From assembly GCF_000717715.1 (NCBI RefSeq), contig NZ_JOAI01000012.1:124001-188000 (forward strand): a DNA stretch of 64,000 bases, in the 5' to 3' direction. Origin of the DNA: Streptomyces sp. NRRL B-24484 (GTDB lineage Bacteria; Actinomycetota; Actinomycetes; Streptomycetales; Streptomycetaceae). The position numbers were made by a program, and so were the translations under genes. Positions 10,519 through 23,400 of the stretch are shown here, one piece after another (position 1 is the stretch's first letter; the number at the start of each line of letters is the position of its first letter). A model generated the notes under the pieces. It worked only from the letters and a program-made list of their open reading frames with translations, had not been told where the DNA came from and did not search any database.

Positions 10519-10537
10519 GGGGCGTCGGCGGCGGGGA

Positions 10538-11374
10538 TCAGAAGGCGGGGACCACCGAGCCGTTGAAGGTGTCCTGGATGTACTTCTTGACCTCGGGGGA
10601 GTGCAGCAGCTGGGCGAGCTTCTGGACCCGCGGGTCGTTCTCGTGGCCCTTCTTGACGGCGAGGATGTTGGCGTACGGGTTGCCCTCGGCCTTCTCCAGG
10701 ACGACGGCGTCGGTGGCGGGCTTGAGGCCGGAGTCGAGGGCGTAGTTGCCGTTGACGACGGCGGCGTCGAGGTCTCCGAGGGAGCGCGGCAGCTGGGCCG
10801 CCTCCAGCTCCTTGAACTTGAGGTTCTTGGGGTTGGTGGCGATGTCCTGGACGGTCGCGGTGGTGCCGGCGCCGGACTTGAGGGTGATCACGCCGTTGGC
10901 GGCGAGCAGCTGCAGCGCGCGGCCCTCGTTGGTGGCGTCGTTGGGGACGCCGACCTCGGCGCCGTCCTTCAGCTCCGCGACGGACTTGACCTTCTTGGAG
11001 TAGAGGCCGAGCGGCTCCAGGTGGACGGCCTCGACGGAGACGACGTCGGTGCCGTTCTTCTTGTTGAAGTCGTCGAGGTACGGAACGTGCTGGAAGTAGT
11101 TGGCGTCGGCCGAGCCGTCCTGCACCGCGGTGTTGGGGGTCACGTAGTCGGTGACCACCTTGACGTCGAGCTTGAGCCCGGCCTTGTCGGCGAGGTTCTT
11201 CTTGACGTAGTCGAGGATCTGGGCGTGCGGGGTGGGGCTGGCGACGACGGTCAGCGTCTTGTTCGGGTCGGCGCTCGCCCCGGAGGACGAGGAACCGTCG
11301 CTGCCGCAGGCGGCGAGGGTGAGGGCGACGCCGGCGGTGGCGAGGACGCTGGTGAACTTCAGGACGTTACGCAC
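10538..11374 (-). CDS. metQ: Methionine ABC transporter substrate-binding lipoprotein MetQ
   Basis: 278 residues of the NlpA/MetQ family. A lipoprotein signal with lipobox LAAC (TSVLATAGVALTLAACGSD) would anchor it outside the membrane, followed by a Ser/Gly linker. VVASPTPHAQILDYVK, YFQHVPYLDDFN and GVPNDATNEGRALQLL match the methionine-binding fold. The GTG at 11374 has a GGAG/AAAGG stretch upstream. It is the last gene of metN-metI-metQ and delivers methionine to the MetI/MetN complex. Confidence 0.93.
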   Translation of the reverse strand: MRNVLKFTSVLATAGVALTLAACGSDGSSSSGASADPNKTLTVVASPTPHAQILDYVKKNLADKAGLKLDVKVVTDYVTPNTAVQDGSADANYFQHVPYLDDFNKKNGTDVVSVEAVHLEPLGLYSKKVKSVAELKDGAEVGVPNDATNEGRALQLLAANGVITLKSGAGTTATVQDIATNPKNLKFKELEAAQLPRSLGDLDAAVVNGNYALDSGLKPATDAVVLEKAEGNPYANILAVKKGHENDPRVQKLAQLLHSPEVKKYIQDTFNGSVVPAF

Positions 11375-11466
11375 GAAAAGTGCCTTTCTCCGGTGGTGCG
11401 GTGGTCGGCGGGCCGTCGCGGACGGCCGCCGGGGTGCGGGCCGGGGTCTCCGGCCGCGGGTCTGGG

Positions 11467-12201
11467 TCAGCGGGTGGAGGCGGGTTCCGCCTCCGCCTCG
11501 CCGGGGAGGCCGACGGCTTCGGGGCGGAACCGCCTCGGGGCGGCGCCGCGGTGGCTGAGCCGGCGGACGAAGAAGTCGCCGATCAGCTGGAGGGCGGTGA
11601 CGATGACGACGAGCTCGGCGATGATCACCCACATGAAGCCGGTCTCGAAGCGCAGGTAGCCGTAGCGGACGGCGAGGTCGCCGAGGCCGCCGCCGCCGAC
11701 CACGCCGGCCATCGCCGAGTAGCCGATCAGTGCGATGACCGTGGTGGTGGCGGAGGCCACCAGGGCGGGCAGCGACTCGGGCAGCAGGGTCTTGCGGACG
11801 ATGGTGGCGGTGGAGCCGCCCATCGACTGGACGGCTTCGACCAGGCCGCCGTCCACCTCGCGGACGGCCGTCTCGACGAGCCGGGCGAAGAACGGGATGG
11901 CGCCGATGGTGAGCGGCACGGTGGCGGCCTGCCAGCCGATGGTGGTGCCGGCGATCGCCTTGGTGACGCCCTGCAGCGCGACCATGAGGATGATGAACGG
12001 CAGCGAGCGGCCGATGTTGACGATCGCGCCGAGCACCCGGTTGAAGCCCGGGTGCTGCAGCAGGCCGCCCTTGTCGGTCAGCACCAGCAGGACGCCGAGC
12101 GGCAGTCCGAGCAGCACGGTGGCGACCGAGGAGACGCCGACCATCTGGAGCGTCTCCCAGGTGGCGGGCCACAGGAGTTCCTGCATCTGGTCCCAGGTCA
12201 T
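11467..12201 (-). CDS. metI: Methionine ABC transporter permease MetI
   Basis: 244 residues with about five hydrophobic membrane segments. The EAA loop that contacts the ATPase reads EAVQSMGGSTATIVRKTLLP. The start ATG overlaps the metN stop by four bases (ATGA), showing coupling. It forms the membrane pore of a D/L-methionine importer with MetN and MetQ. The C-terminal tail after RRLSHRG is an unremarkable charged extension. Confidence 0.93.
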   Translation of the reverse strand: MTWDQMQELLWPATWETLQMVGVSSVATVLLGLPLGVLLVLTDKGGLLQHPGFNRVLGAIVNIGRSLPFIILMVALQGVTKAIAGTTIGWQAATVPLTIGAIPFFARLVETAVREVDGGLVEAVQSMGGSTATIVRKTLLPESLPALVASATTTVIALIGYSAMAGVVGGGGLGDLAVRYGYLRFETGFMWVIIAELVVIVTALQLIGDFFVRRLSHRGAAPRRFRPEAVGLPGEAEAEPASTR

Positions 12202-13232
12202 GCTGCGGCCCCCTCGGCGGGTGCGCCCGGGGCGACGAGGTCGACCTGGAGGCCCTGCTCGCGCAGGAAGCCGATCGGGACGACGTTGTCCTGGTGGCCG
12301 CCGGGCAGTTCGACCCGCATCCGGCCGACCATCCGGCCGCCGATGGTCTCCACCGCGGCACCGAGGATGTTGATGTCGATCTGGTAGGTGCGGGCGAGCT
12401 GGGAGACGAACGGCTGCGCCGGGGTGTCGCCCTGGAAGGTGATCTCGACGACCGTGTGGCCGCTGTGGCCGGAGGCGAACTCGCCGAGCGGGAAGAGGTC
12501 GCGGGCGATCCGGGAGTCGCCGTCGGCGAGCAGGTCGGTGAGCGCGCCGGACTCGACGATCCGTCCGCCGCGCATCAGGGCGGCCGAGTCGCAGACGGAC
12601 TTGATGACGTCCATCTCGTGCGTGATCAGCAGGACGGTCAGGCCGAGCTGCCGGTTGAGGTCGCGCAGCAGGGCGAGGATCGAGCGGGTGGTCTCCGGGT
12701 CCAGGGCGCTGGTGGCCTCGTCGGAGAGCAGCACCTTGGGGTCGCCGGCGAGGGCACGGGCGATGCCGACGCGCTGCTTCTGGCCGCCGGAGAGCTGGGC
12801 CGGGTAGCTGCGGGCCTTGTCGGCGAGGCCGACCAGGTCGAGCAGCTCGGCGGCCTTGCGGCGGCGGGCGGTGCGGTCGAGGCCGATGATCTCCAGCGGC
12901 AGTTCGACGTTCTGCTGGACGGTCCGCGAGGAGAGCAGGTTGAAGTGCTGGAAGACCATGCCGATCCGGCGACGGGCCTCGCGCAGTTCCCGGCCGGCCC
13001 GGTTCTCGCCGCCGGGCAGCGCGGTCAGGTCGACGCCGTCCACCGTGACGGTGCCGGTGGTGGGCCGCTCCAGCATGTTCACGCAGCGGATGAGGGTGGA
13101 CTTGCCGGCGCCGCTGGTGCCGACGACTCCGTAGACCTCGCCCTCCCGGACGTGCAGGTCGACGCCGTCGAGGGCGGTGACCTCTCGGCCTCGTGAGCGG
13201 TAGACCTTGGTGAGGCCCTTGGTGGTGATCAC
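12198..13232 (-). CDS. metN: Methionine ABC transporter ATP-binding protein MetN
   Basis: About 344 residues. Walker A is GTSGAGKS (residues 38-45), the signature is LSGGQKQR, and Walker B is followed by DEATSALD. After the ATPase comes a C-terminal NIL domain (VVEITFQGDTPAQPF to RMRVELPGG), the regulatory methionine-sensing domain of MetN in which binding of cytosolic methionine inhibits transport. The GTG at 13232 has GGAAAGC 5-6 bases upstream. It is the first structural gene of the operon and lies about 240 bases downstream of a cysteine-rich leader peptide. Confidence 0.93.
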   Translation of the reverse strand: MITTKGLTKVYRSRGREVTALDGVDLHVREGEVYGVVGTSGAGKSTLIRCVNMLERPTTGTVTVDGVDLTALPGGENRAGRELREARRRIGMVFQHFNLLSSRTVQQNVELPLEIIGLDRTARRRKAAELLDLVGLADKARSYPAQLSGGQKQRVGIARALAGDPKVLLSDEATSALDPETTRSILALLRDLNRQLGLTVLLITHEMDVIKSVCDSAALMRGGRIVESGALTDLLADGDSRIARDLFPLGEFASGHSGHTVVEITFQGDTPAQPFVSQLARTYQIDINILGAAVETIGGRMVGRMRVELPGGHQDNVVPIGFLREQGLQVDLVAPGAPAEGAAA

Positions 13233-13476
13233 GGCTGCTTTCCGTTGGTCGGGGGCGGCGGCCTCGTGGGCCGGGCGCACCGGTGCGTTCGGCGGCGTAC
13301 GGGGGTACGCCCGATGACGGGGTGGGGGGTGTGGCGTACGCCGATCGTCGCCGTCGGGCCGGGAACGCGCCCGTGGGCGCAGCCCTGACGGGTCATCGGC
13401 GATGCGGCGGCTCGGCAGGCGCCGGACGTACGGCGCGGGTACTCGCTTCGGGGCGCGAGGAGGGGAACGAGGGCCC
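13233..13476 (-). promoter_or_regulatory. metN leader mRNA, candidate attenuation region
   Basis: 244 bases between the leader-peptide stop and metN. Several GC hairpins can form, the clearest being GCGCCC/GGGCGC at 13367-13380. No methionine or SAM riboswitch core was recognised. With a translated Cys/Met-containing leader ORF just upstream, this is a plausible attenuation or anti-termination segment. The mechanism is inferred. Confidence 0.45.
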
Positions 13477-13560
13477 TCAGTGGTGACACATGCGACAGCA
13501 CATGCGGCGCGCGCCGCCCGGCGCGGTGCCGGTGGGGGTGCATGTCGTGGTCGCAGTCAT
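13477..13560 (-). CDS. Cysteine-rich leader peptide upstream of metNIQ
   Basis: 27 codons, beginning ATG at 13560 and ending TGA at 13477-13479. The peptide starts MTATTTC and ends in RRMCCRMCHH, so three Cys, two Met and two His codons cluster just before the stop, as expected of a ribosome-stalling leader that senses charged tRNA-Cys. No Shine-Dalgarno is present. A TTGGGA-18-TTAACT promoter-like pair ends 6 bases before the ATG, which would make it leaderless. The overlapping 119-codon frame (13229-13588) has no protein-like composition. The role in controlling the methionine importer is inferred from position and composition. Confidence 0.6.
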   Translation of the reverse strand: MTATTTCTPTGTAPGGARRMCCRMCHH

Positions 13561-13646
13561 GTAGACAGTTAAGCAGACCTTCGGACACGATCCCAATAAA
13601 CAGGAGGTCCGGTCCGGAATGCGGACACGACCCTTGTGCCGCAAGG

Positions 13647-13685
13647 CCGACGGCGCCCTCCCCCTCCGGGGGCGGGCGCCGTCGG
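13647..13685 (-). terminator. Terminator after the GNAT gene at 13712
   Basis: A perfect 12-bp stem (13647-13658 with 13674-13685), 26 bases past the stop. It separates this gene from the met operon. Confidence 0.7.
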
Positions 13686-13711
13686 GCGGAGCGGGGCGTC
13701 GGGTGGGACCG

Positions 13712-14212
13712 TCAGGCGGAGACCGCCAGCGGCGCCGCCACGGTCTTGCTCAGCGTCACCAGGGAGAGCCGGCCGGACACCTCGCGGACGCCGGTCTGCC
13801 GGTAGCCGTGGCGGGCGTACAGCCGCAGGTTGCCGAGGCTGCGGTGGCCGGTGGAGAGCTCGAAGGCGTAGACCGTGCCGAGGTCCCGCAGGCGCTGCTC
13901 GACCGCGTCCAGCAGGCGTCCGCCGAGCCCGTGCCGCTGCATCCGCGGGTGGACCACCAGGCGGCCGATCCGGGCCGTGCCGTCGGCGTCCAGCCGCCCG
14001 CGGACGGTGCCGACCACCTCGTCGCCGAGCCGCGCGACGAAGAACGCCTGCTCCCCCAGCTCGGCCCGCAGGCTCTCCAGGCTCTGGGTGAGGGGGTCGA
14101 TGGACCAGTCGCCGTAGAGCGCGGCCTCGTCCTGGTAGCCGAGGTACTGCAGCTTGAGGATCTGCTCCGCGTCGTCCTGCGTCGCCGGCGAGATGATCAC
14201 ACTCATGCCCAT
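13712..14212 (-). CDS. GNAT-family N-acetyltransferase
   Basis: 166 residues. A single GNAT domain with a conserved acetyl-CoA pocket: IGRLVVHPRMQRHGLGGRLLDAVE and LYARHGYRQTG. Substrate unknown. The ATG at 14212 has GGGGAG 9 bases upstream; the ATG two codons in (14206) is the only close alternative. It is monocistronic, with terminators on both sides. Confidence 0.83.
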   Translation of the reverse strand: MGMSVIISPATQDDAEQILKLQYLGYQDEAALYGDWSIDPLTQSLESLRAELGEQAFFVARLGDEVVGTVRGRLDADGTARIGRLVVHPRMQRHGLGGRLLDAVEQRLRDLGTVYAFELSTGHRSLGNLRLYARHGYRQTGVREVSGRLSLVTLSKTVAAPLAVSA

Positions 14213-14409
14213 GTGCGGGGTCTCCCCATCGTTAGTGCCCGGTGCGCTGCCGAGGGTGTGCACCGGTGCCCGGCCTGAGGTCCCGGACGGGGATCGGCCC
14301 GGCCGGGAAGAGGGTCGAACGGCTCCCGGACGACGGCGCGCCGCTGCGACCGGTCCGCGCACACGCGGTCCGGACCCGACGCCGGGAGAGACGTTCGCCA
14401 GCGCTCTAC

Positions 14410-14424
14410 CCCGGCTTCGCCGGG
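14410..14424 (-). terminator. Small hairpin after the ECF-like gene
   Basis: CCCGGC-TTC-GCCGGG, about 55 bases beyond the stop of the gene at 14480. It lies in a 267-base gap (14213-14479) in which I see nothing else. Confidence 0.4.
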
Positions 14425-14479
14425 TCTCAACCTTCCGGCTGCCGGACGTGGCGAGCGTCACGTCCTCGACCGTACGCGG

Positions 14480-15169
14480 TCACTCCCCCGACGGGTCCGC
14501 GCGGCGCGCCGCCAGCAGCGACCGCAGGCAGGCCAGACAGCGCGACCGGGTCGGCCCGATCGAGCCCCGCGGAATGCCCGTGCGGGCGGCCAGCTCGGTG
14601 TACCGGAGCTCCGGCGACTCGGCGAGCGAGAGCAGCAGCTCGGGGCAGCGGCCGGAGAGCCGGCCCAGCGCCCGGCGGACGGCCCGGCCCAGCTCGGCGG
14701 CCAGCAGTTCCTCGTGCGGCCCGCGGCGGGCCACCGGCGGCCGCGGCACCGGAACCTCCCGGGCGGCGGCGCGACGGGCCGTCAGCGCGGCCCGGACGGC
14801 CCGGGCCCGCAGCCAGCCGCCCAGGTCCCGGGGCAGTCCCGCCCCGGCCGACCGCTCGGCCGCCTGCAGCCAGACCTCCTGCTCCAGGTCCTCACCGTCC
14901 GCCCGGCTCCCGGCCAGCACCGCGAGGAAGGGCGCGAGCTCCCGCCGCAACTCGGCATGGGGCAACCCCGCGAAGCTCCCGCCCGGGTCCGGTTGCGGCG
15001 TCCGCCGAGGGAGCGGTGACCCGGCGACGGGAGGTCGGTCGGCCGCACCGGACGCCTGCGGCAGCTCGGGCACGGTCGGGGCGAGGGCCGGCGGGGCGGG
15101 GCGCTGCACCGGGGAGGCGGCGCGGGCCTGCGGCGGCGCGGGGGGCTCGGCGGGGCGGGGGTCGGTCAC
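14480..15169 (-). CDS. Small ECF-like sigma factor / sigma-70 region 4 protein
   Basis: 229 residues. The first 65 are Pro/Ala-rich and probably disordered. A region 2-like helix set follows ([17 protein letters not shown]). The C-terminal region 4 is [24 protein letters not shown], a helix-turn-helix pattern frequent in actinobacterial ECF-like factors ending in a Cys-rich CLACLR. The GTG at 15169 has no clear ribosome site, so the true start may lie further in. It is downstream of the arginine cluster and separated from argH by a terminator. Target promoters are unknown. Confidence 0.7.
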   Translation of the reverse strand: MTDPRPAEPPAPPQARAASPVQRPAPPALAPTVPELPQASGAADRPPVAGSPLPRRTPQPDPGGSFAGLPHAELRRELAPFLAVLAGSRADGEDLEQEVWLQAAERSAGAGLPRDLGGWLRARAVRAALTARRAAAREVPVPRPPVARRGPHEELLAAELGRAVRRALGRLSGRCPELLLSLAESPELRYTELAARTGIPRGSIGPTRSRCLACLRSLLAARRADPSGE

Positions 15170-15183
15170 GTCTGCCGCAACGA

Positions 15184-15218
15184 GCGGGGGAGCGCCGGGT
15201 CACCCGGCGCTCCCCCGC
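15184..15218. terminator. argH terminator
   Basis: A perfect 16-bp stem (15184-15199 with 15203-15218) with a TCA loop, 17 bases past the argH stop. Confidence 0.8.
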
Positions 15219-15235
15219 GGGGATCGGAGGGCGTG

Positions 15236-16687
<1,452 letters not shown>

Positions 16688-16704
16688 TTACAGGTGATGG
16701 GGGT

Positions 16705-16737
16705 GGGCCCCGGCCGCGGGGAGAGCGGCCGGGGCCC
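16705..16737 (-). terminator. Hairpin between argG and argH
   Basis: A perfect 13-bp stem (16705-16717 with 16725-16737) with a 7-base loop, just after the argG stop. It is strong enough to be a full or partial terminator inside the arg cluster. Confidence 0.65.
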
Positions 16738-16752
16738 GGTGGCCGTTCGGGA

Positions 16753-17946
16753 TCAGGCGAGGTCGCGGCGGGCGGCGATCTTCGACGACATGCCGAAGAT
16801 CTCGATGAAGCCCTTGGACATCGACTGGTCGAAGGTGTCGCCGGTGTCGTAGGTGGCGAGGTTGAAGTCGTACAGCGACTGGTCGGACTTGCGGCCGTTG
16901 ACCACCGCGCGGCCGCCGTGCAGCACCATCCGGATGTCGCCGGAGACGCTCTGGTTGGCCTCGTTGACGAAGCCGTCCAGGGCGCGCTTGAGCGGGGAGA
17001 ACCAGAGGCCGTCGTAGACCAGCTCGGCCCAGCGCTGCTCGACCTGGCGCTTGTAGCGGGCCAGCTCGCGCTCGACGGTGACGTTCTCCAGGGCCTGGTG
17101 GGCGGTGATCAGGGCGATCGCGCCGGGGGCCTCGTAGATCTCGCGGGACTTGATGCCGACGAGGCGGTCCTCGACCATGTCGAGGCGGCCGATGCCCTGG
17201 GCGCCGGCCCGCTTGTTCAGCTCCTCGATCGCCTGCAGCACGGTGACCTTGCGGCCGTCGATCGCGACCGGCACGCCGGCCTCGAAGGTGATGACGACCT
17301 CGTCGGCCTCGCGCGCCGTGGCCGGGTTCTGGGTGTACTCGTAGACGTCCTCGATCGGGGCGTTCCAGATGTCCTCGAGGAAGCCCGTCTCGACGGCGCG
17401 GCCGAAGACGTTCTGGTCGATCGAGTAGGGCGACTTCTTGGTGGTCGCGATCGGCAGGCCCTTGGCCTCGGCGAAGGCGATCGCCTTGTCGCGGGTCATC
17501 GCGTAGTCGCGGACCGGGGCGATGCACTTGAGGTTCGGCGCCAGCGAGTTGATGCCGACCTCGAAGCGGACCTGGTCGTTGCCCTTGCCGGTGCAGCCGT
17601 GGGCGACGGTGGTGGCGCCGTGCTTCTGCGCGGCGGCGACCAGGTGCTTGACGATCACCGGCCGGGAGAGGGCGGACACCAGCGGGTACTGGCCCTGGTA
17701 GAGGGCGTTGGCCTTGAGGGCCGGCAGGCAGTACTCGTCGGCGAACTCGGTGCGGGCGTCGGCCACCTCGGCCTCGACGGCGCCGCAGTCCAGCGCGCGC
17801 TGGCGGATGACGTCCAGGTCCTCGCCGCCCTGGCCGACGTCGACGGCGACGGCGATGACCTCGGCGCCGGTCTCCTCGGCGATCCAGCCGATGCAGACGG
17901 ACGTGTCCAGACCGCCCGAGTAGGCGAGTACGACGCGCTCGGTCAC
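16753..17946 (-). CDS. argG: Argininosuccinate synthase
   Basis: 397 residues, the usual length. It joins citrulline and aspartate using ATP. The PP-loop is [11 protein letters not shown] at the N-terminus, and [16 protein letters not shown] is the conserved nucleotide/citrulline region. The GTG at 17946 has GAAGGAGA 5-6 bases upstream, and the longer frame to 18048 is non-homologous. An ARG-box-like palindrome lies about 70 bases upstream, so ArgR, encoded just before it, probably represses it when arginine is plentiful. Confidence 0.96.
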   Translation of the reverse strand: MTERVVLAYSGGLDTSVCIGWIAEETGAEVIAVAVDVGQGGEDLDVIRQRALDCGAVEAEVADARTEFADEYCLPALKANALYQGQYPLVSALSRPVIVKHLVAAAQKHGATTVAHGCTGKGNDQVRFEVGINSLAPNLKCIAPVRDYAMTRDKAIAFAEAKGLPIATTKKSPYSIDQNVFGRAVETGFLEDIWNAPIEDVYEYTQNPATAREADEVVITFEAGVPVAIDGRKVTVLQAIEELNKRAGAQGIGRLDMVEDRLVGIKSREIYEAPGAIALITAHQALENVTVERELARYKRQVEQRWAELVYDGLWFSPLKRALDGFVNEANQSVSGDIRMVLHGGRAVVNGRKSDQSLYDFNLATYDTGDTFDQSMSKGFIEIFGMSSKIAARRDLA

Positions 17947-18014
17947 GGCTTTCTCCTTCACAAACGGTACGAACAGGGCGACGCCCCGAGTGGGGCGGAT
18001 CCCATGCGGCGATA

Positions 18015-18028
18015 GGCATAAGTATGCA
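18015..18028 (-). promoter_or_regulatory. ARG box-like operator before argG
   Basis: Read on the minus strand, TGCATACTTATGCC matches 12 of 14 positions of the ARG half-box TGNATWWWWATNCA. A weaker, degenerate AT-rich second site follows at about 18033-18050. Typical ARG boxes occur in pairs. ArgR (18209-18757) is the expected binder. Confidence 0.6.
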
Positions 18029-18151
18029 CTACCGCGTATGGATTTCAAAACGCGGTCGGCTCCGGGCCGGGCCCGCGGCCAACGTAGGCCCGCCCCCGGG
18101 TCCGGTCAACGACCGTCCCGGCGCCGCGCTGGACACGAATCACTCCGGAAT

Positions 18152-18194
18152 GCACACCACCCCGGCGACCTGGTCGGTCGCCGGGGTGGTGTGC
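18152..18194 (-). terminator. Terminator of the argCJBDR operon
   Basis: A perfect 19-bp stem (18152-18170 with 18176-18194) with a 5-base loop, 14 bases after the argR stop. It separates argR from argG. Confidence 0.85.
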
Positions 18195-18208
18195 GGGCCG
18201 CCGGAGCG

Positions 18209-18757
18209 CTACTGCGCCTTGGCCTGCGCCAGCTGCATCAGGTGGTCGGCCAGCGCCTGGCCGCCCGCCGGGTCGCGGCTGATCAGCAGTACCGTGTCGT
18301 CGCCGGCGATGGTGCCGATGATCTCGTACGTCTCGGCGGCGTCGATCGCCGAGGCGAGGAACTGCGCGGCGCCCGGCGGGGTGCGCAGCACCACGAGGTT
18401 GCCGGAGGCCGTCGCGGAGACCATGAGCTCGCCCGCCAGCCTGGCCATCCTGGCCTCGCTGGCGGACTCCCCCATCGGCGCACGCGGCGTGCGGTCGCCG
18501 CCCTCGGCGGGCACCGCGTAGATCAGTGCGCCGTCCCGGTTGCGGATCTTCACCGCGCCCAGCTCGTCCAGATCCCGCGACAGGGTGGCCTGCGTGACGA
18601 CCAGTCCGTCGTCGGCGAGCAGCTTGGCGAGCTGGCTCTGCGAGCGGACGGGCTGACGGGTCAACAGGTCCACGATCCGCCGGTGGCGCGCGGTGCGGGT
18701 CTGCGGGACCTGCGGCGTCGCCCCGGAGGAGGGCTGGTCGGACTGGGGTGCGGTCAT
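18209..18757 (-). CDS. argR: Arginine repressor
   Basis: 182 residues. The N-terminal winged helix ([20 protein letters not shown], then [16 protein letters not shown]) binds ARG boxes. The C-terminal oligomerisation domain binds arginine ([15 protein letters not shown], where the Asp pair contacts the ligand). The ATG at 18757 has GGGAGA 9 bases upstream. It is the last gene of argCJBDR, 23 bases after argD, the usual actinobacterial order, giving autoregulation. Confidence 0.95.
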   Translation of the reverse strand: MTAPQSDQPSSGATPQVPQTRTARHRRIVDLLTRQPVRSQSQLAKLLADDGLVVTQATLSRDLDELGAVKIRNRDGALIYAVPAEGGDRTPRAPMGESASEARMARLAGELMVSATASGNLVVLRTPPGAAQFLASAIDAAETYEIIGTIAGDDTVLLISRDPAGGQALADHLMQLAQAKAQ

Positions 18758-18780
18758 GTGACGATTCTCCCGGACTCCGC

Positions 18781-19980
18781 TCAGCTGTTCGCGTCGGGGG
18801 CTTCCCCGCGCACCGTCCGGAGGATGCCGGGCAGCGCCGCGAGGAAGGAGTCCGCCTCCTGCTCGGTCAGCACCAGGGGCGGCACCAGCCGGACGGCGTC
18901 CGGCACGGCGGCGTTCACCAGGAAGCCGGCCTGCTGGGCGGCGGCCTGCACCTTGGCGGAGACCGGCTCGGTCAGCACGATGCCGAGCAGCAGCCCGGCG
19001 CCGCGGACGTGGTCGACCAGCGGGTCGCCGATCGCCTCGATGCCGTGCCGCAGCTTGTCGCCGATCTTGCGGACGTGCTCCAGCAGGCCCTCGGACTCGA
19101 CGGTCTCCAGGACGGCCAGGCCGGCCGCGGCGACCACCGGGTTGCCTCCGAAGGTGGTGCCGTGCTGGCCCGGGTGGAGCAGGTCGGCGGTGTCGCCGAA
19201 GGCGACCGCGGCACCGATCGGCAGCCCGCCGCCGAGGCCCTTGGCGAGCGTGACGACGTCCGGTTCGACGCCCTCGTACGCCTGGTGGGCGAACCAGTGG
19301 CCGGTGCGGCCGACGCCGGTCTGGATCTCGTCGAGGACGAGCAGGGTGCCGGTGGCGCGGGTGATCTCCCGGGCGGCCCGCAGGTAGCCCTCGGGCAGCG
19401 GGATCGCACCGTTCTCGCCCTGGATCGGCTCCAGGAAGACGGCGGCGGTCTCGGTGGTGACGGCGGCCCGCAGCGCCTCGACGTCGCCGAACGGCACGTG
19501 GGTGACGTCGCCGGGCAGCGGCCGGAAGGGCTCCTGCTTGGCGGGCTGGGCGGTGAGCGCGAGGGCGCCCATCGTCCGGCCGTGGAAGGCGCCCTGCAGG
19601 GAGACCAGGTGGGTGCGGCCGGTCAGCCGGCTGATCTTGAACGCGGCCTCGTTGGCCTCGGCGCCGGAGTTGCAGAAGAACACCCGGCCGGGGCGGCCGA
19701 ACAGCTCCAGCAGCTTCTCCGCGAGCTTCACGGTCGGCTCGGCCATGAAGAGGTTGGAGACGTGGCCGAGGGTGGTGATCTGCCGGGTGACCGCCTCCAC
19801 GACGGCCGGGTGGGCGGTGCCCAGCGCGTTGACGGCGATGCCGCCGACGAGGTCGAGGTACTCCTTGCCGTCGGCGTCCCAGACCTTGGCGCCCTCGCCG
19901 CGGACGAGCGGGATCCGCGGGGTGCCGTAGTTGTCCATCAGCGCGTGCTGCCACCGCTGGGTCAGTTCGCTGTTGCTCAT
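18781..19980 (-). CDS. argD: Acetylornithine aminotransferase
   Basis: 399 residues, a class III PLP aminotransferase converting N-acetylglutamate semialdehyde and glutamate to N-acetylornithine. The PLP lysine lies in [27 protein letters not shown] and [12 protein letters not shown] are conserved. The ATG overlaps the argB stop by four bases (ATGA), so translation is coupled. Confidence 0.95.
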   Translation of the reverse strand: MSNSELTQRWQHALMDNYGTPRIPLVRGEGAKVWDADGKEYLDLVGGIAVNALGTAHPAVVEAVTRQITTLGHVSNLFMAEPTVKLAEKLLELFGRPGRVFFCNSGAEANEAAFKISRLTGRTHLVSLQGAFHGRTMGALALTAQPAKQEPFRPLPGDVTHVPFGDVEALRAAVTTETAAVFLEPIQGENGAIPLPEGYLRAAREITRATGTLLVLDEIQTGVGRTGHWFAHQAYEGVEPDVVTLAKGLGGGLPIGAAVAFGDTADLLHPGQHGTTFGGNPVVAAAGLAVLETVESEGLLEHVRKIGDKLRHGIEAIGDPLVDHVRGAGLLLGIVLTEPVSAKVQAAAQQAGFLVNAAVPDAVRLVPPLVLTEQEADSFLAALPGILRTVRGEAPDANS

Positions 19981-20909
19981 GCCAGGCCCCCGAGTACGGT
20001 CGGTTCGTCGTCGGGCACGACCATGGTGCCGACGCCCTCGTCGGTGAAGATCTCCAGCAGCAGGCTGTGCTGCACCCGCCCGTCCAGCACGCGGGCGGTG
20101 CCCACGCCGGAGCGGACGGCCCGCAGGCAGCCCTCCATCTTGGGGAGCATGCCGGTCGCCAGGGTCGGCAGCATCTCGTCCAGCTCGGAGGCGGTGAGCT
20201 GGCTGATCACGTCGTCGGAGTTCGGCCAGTCCTTGTAGAGGCCCTCGACGTCGGTCAGCACGACCAGCATCTCCGCGCCGAGCGCGACCGCGAGCGCGGC
20301 CGCGGCGGTGTCGGCGTTGATGTTGTAGACGTGGCCGTCGGCGCCGCGGGCGATCGAGGAGATCACCGGGATGCGGCCGTCGCCGATCAGCGCCTTCACG
20401 GCGCCGGCCTCGATGTTGACGATGTCGCCGACCAGGCCGATGTCGACCTGCTCGCCGTCCACCACGGCGTACCGCTTGACGGCCGTCATGGTGTGGGCGT
20501 CCTCGCCGGTCATGCCGACCGCGAACGGGCCGTGCCCGTTGAGCAGGCCGACCAGCTCGCGCTGGACCTGCCCGGCGAGCACCATCCGGACGACGTCCAT
20601 GGTCTCCGGGGTGGTGACCCGCAGGCCCGCGGTGAACGAGGACTCCAGGCCGAGCTTGTCGAGCTGGGCGTTGATCTGCGGGCCGCCGCCGTGCACGACG
20701 ACCGGGTTCAGGCCGGCATAGCGCAGGAAGACGACGTCCTGGGCGAAGGCCGCCTTGAGGTCCTCGTCCACCATGGCGTTGCCGCCGAACTTGATGACCA
20801 CGGTCTTGCCGTGGAATCGCTCCAGCCACGGGAGCGCCTCGATGAGGGTGCGGGCCTTGGGCAGCGCGGCGTTGCTGCGGGCCTGTTCGCCCTTGGGTGC
20901 GATCTTCAC
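19977..20909 (-). CDS. argB: Acetylglutamate kinase
   Basis: 310 residues. It phosphorylates N-acetylglutamate and is the usual arginine-feedback-controlled step. The amino-acid-kinase motifs are [10 protein letters not shown] at the start, [11 protein letters not shown], and [13 protein letters not shown]. The GTG at 20909 gives the normal VKIAPKGEQ start, with a GGGGGA site upstream. It sits 19 bases after argJ. Confidence 0.95.
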   Translation of the reverse strand: MKIAPKGEQARSNAALPKARTLIEALPWLERFHGKTVVIKFGGNAMVDEDLKAAFAQDVVFLRYAGLNPVVVHGGGPQINAQLDKLGLESSFTAGLRVTTPETMDVVRMVLAGQVQRELVGLLNGHGPFAVGMTGEDAHTMTAVKRYAVVDGEQVDIGLVGDIVNIEAGAVKALIGDGRIPVISSIARGADGHVYNINADTAAAALAVALGAEMLVVLTDVEGLYKDWPNSDDVISQLTASELDEMLPTLATGMLPKMEGCLRAVRSGVGTARVLDGRVQHSLLLEIFTDEGVGTMVVPDDEPTVLGGLA

Positions 20910-20928
20910 GGTCCGTTGTCCCCCGGGA

Positions 20929-23190
<2,262 letters not shown>

Positions 23191-23400
23191 AGGAGCTCCG
23201 GATCCCCCACGACCAGCCTGCCCGATCCCCGCCCCTCGGTGCCGCCAACCGTCCGAACCCTACAAACATCTCCGCCCCGACTCGGTGCCGAACGGTGCCG
23301 GATGGAGCATCAGTTCCTTGGCAGAGTGGCGAACGGTCCCGACCGACGGCACGGCGGCGGCGGGCACGGTGTTGTGTTCTCTTCACAAAGGAGTTCAGCA

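Noticed and set aside
13233..13476. SAM riboswitch before metN
   Set aside because: No recognisable SAM-binding core; the Cys-rich leader ORF is the better-supported control element.
13229..13588. A 119-codon ORF overlapping the metN leader
   Set aside because: Composition is His/Arg/Pro-rich without similarity, it runs into metN's start, and the 27-codon Cys-rich frame explains the region better.
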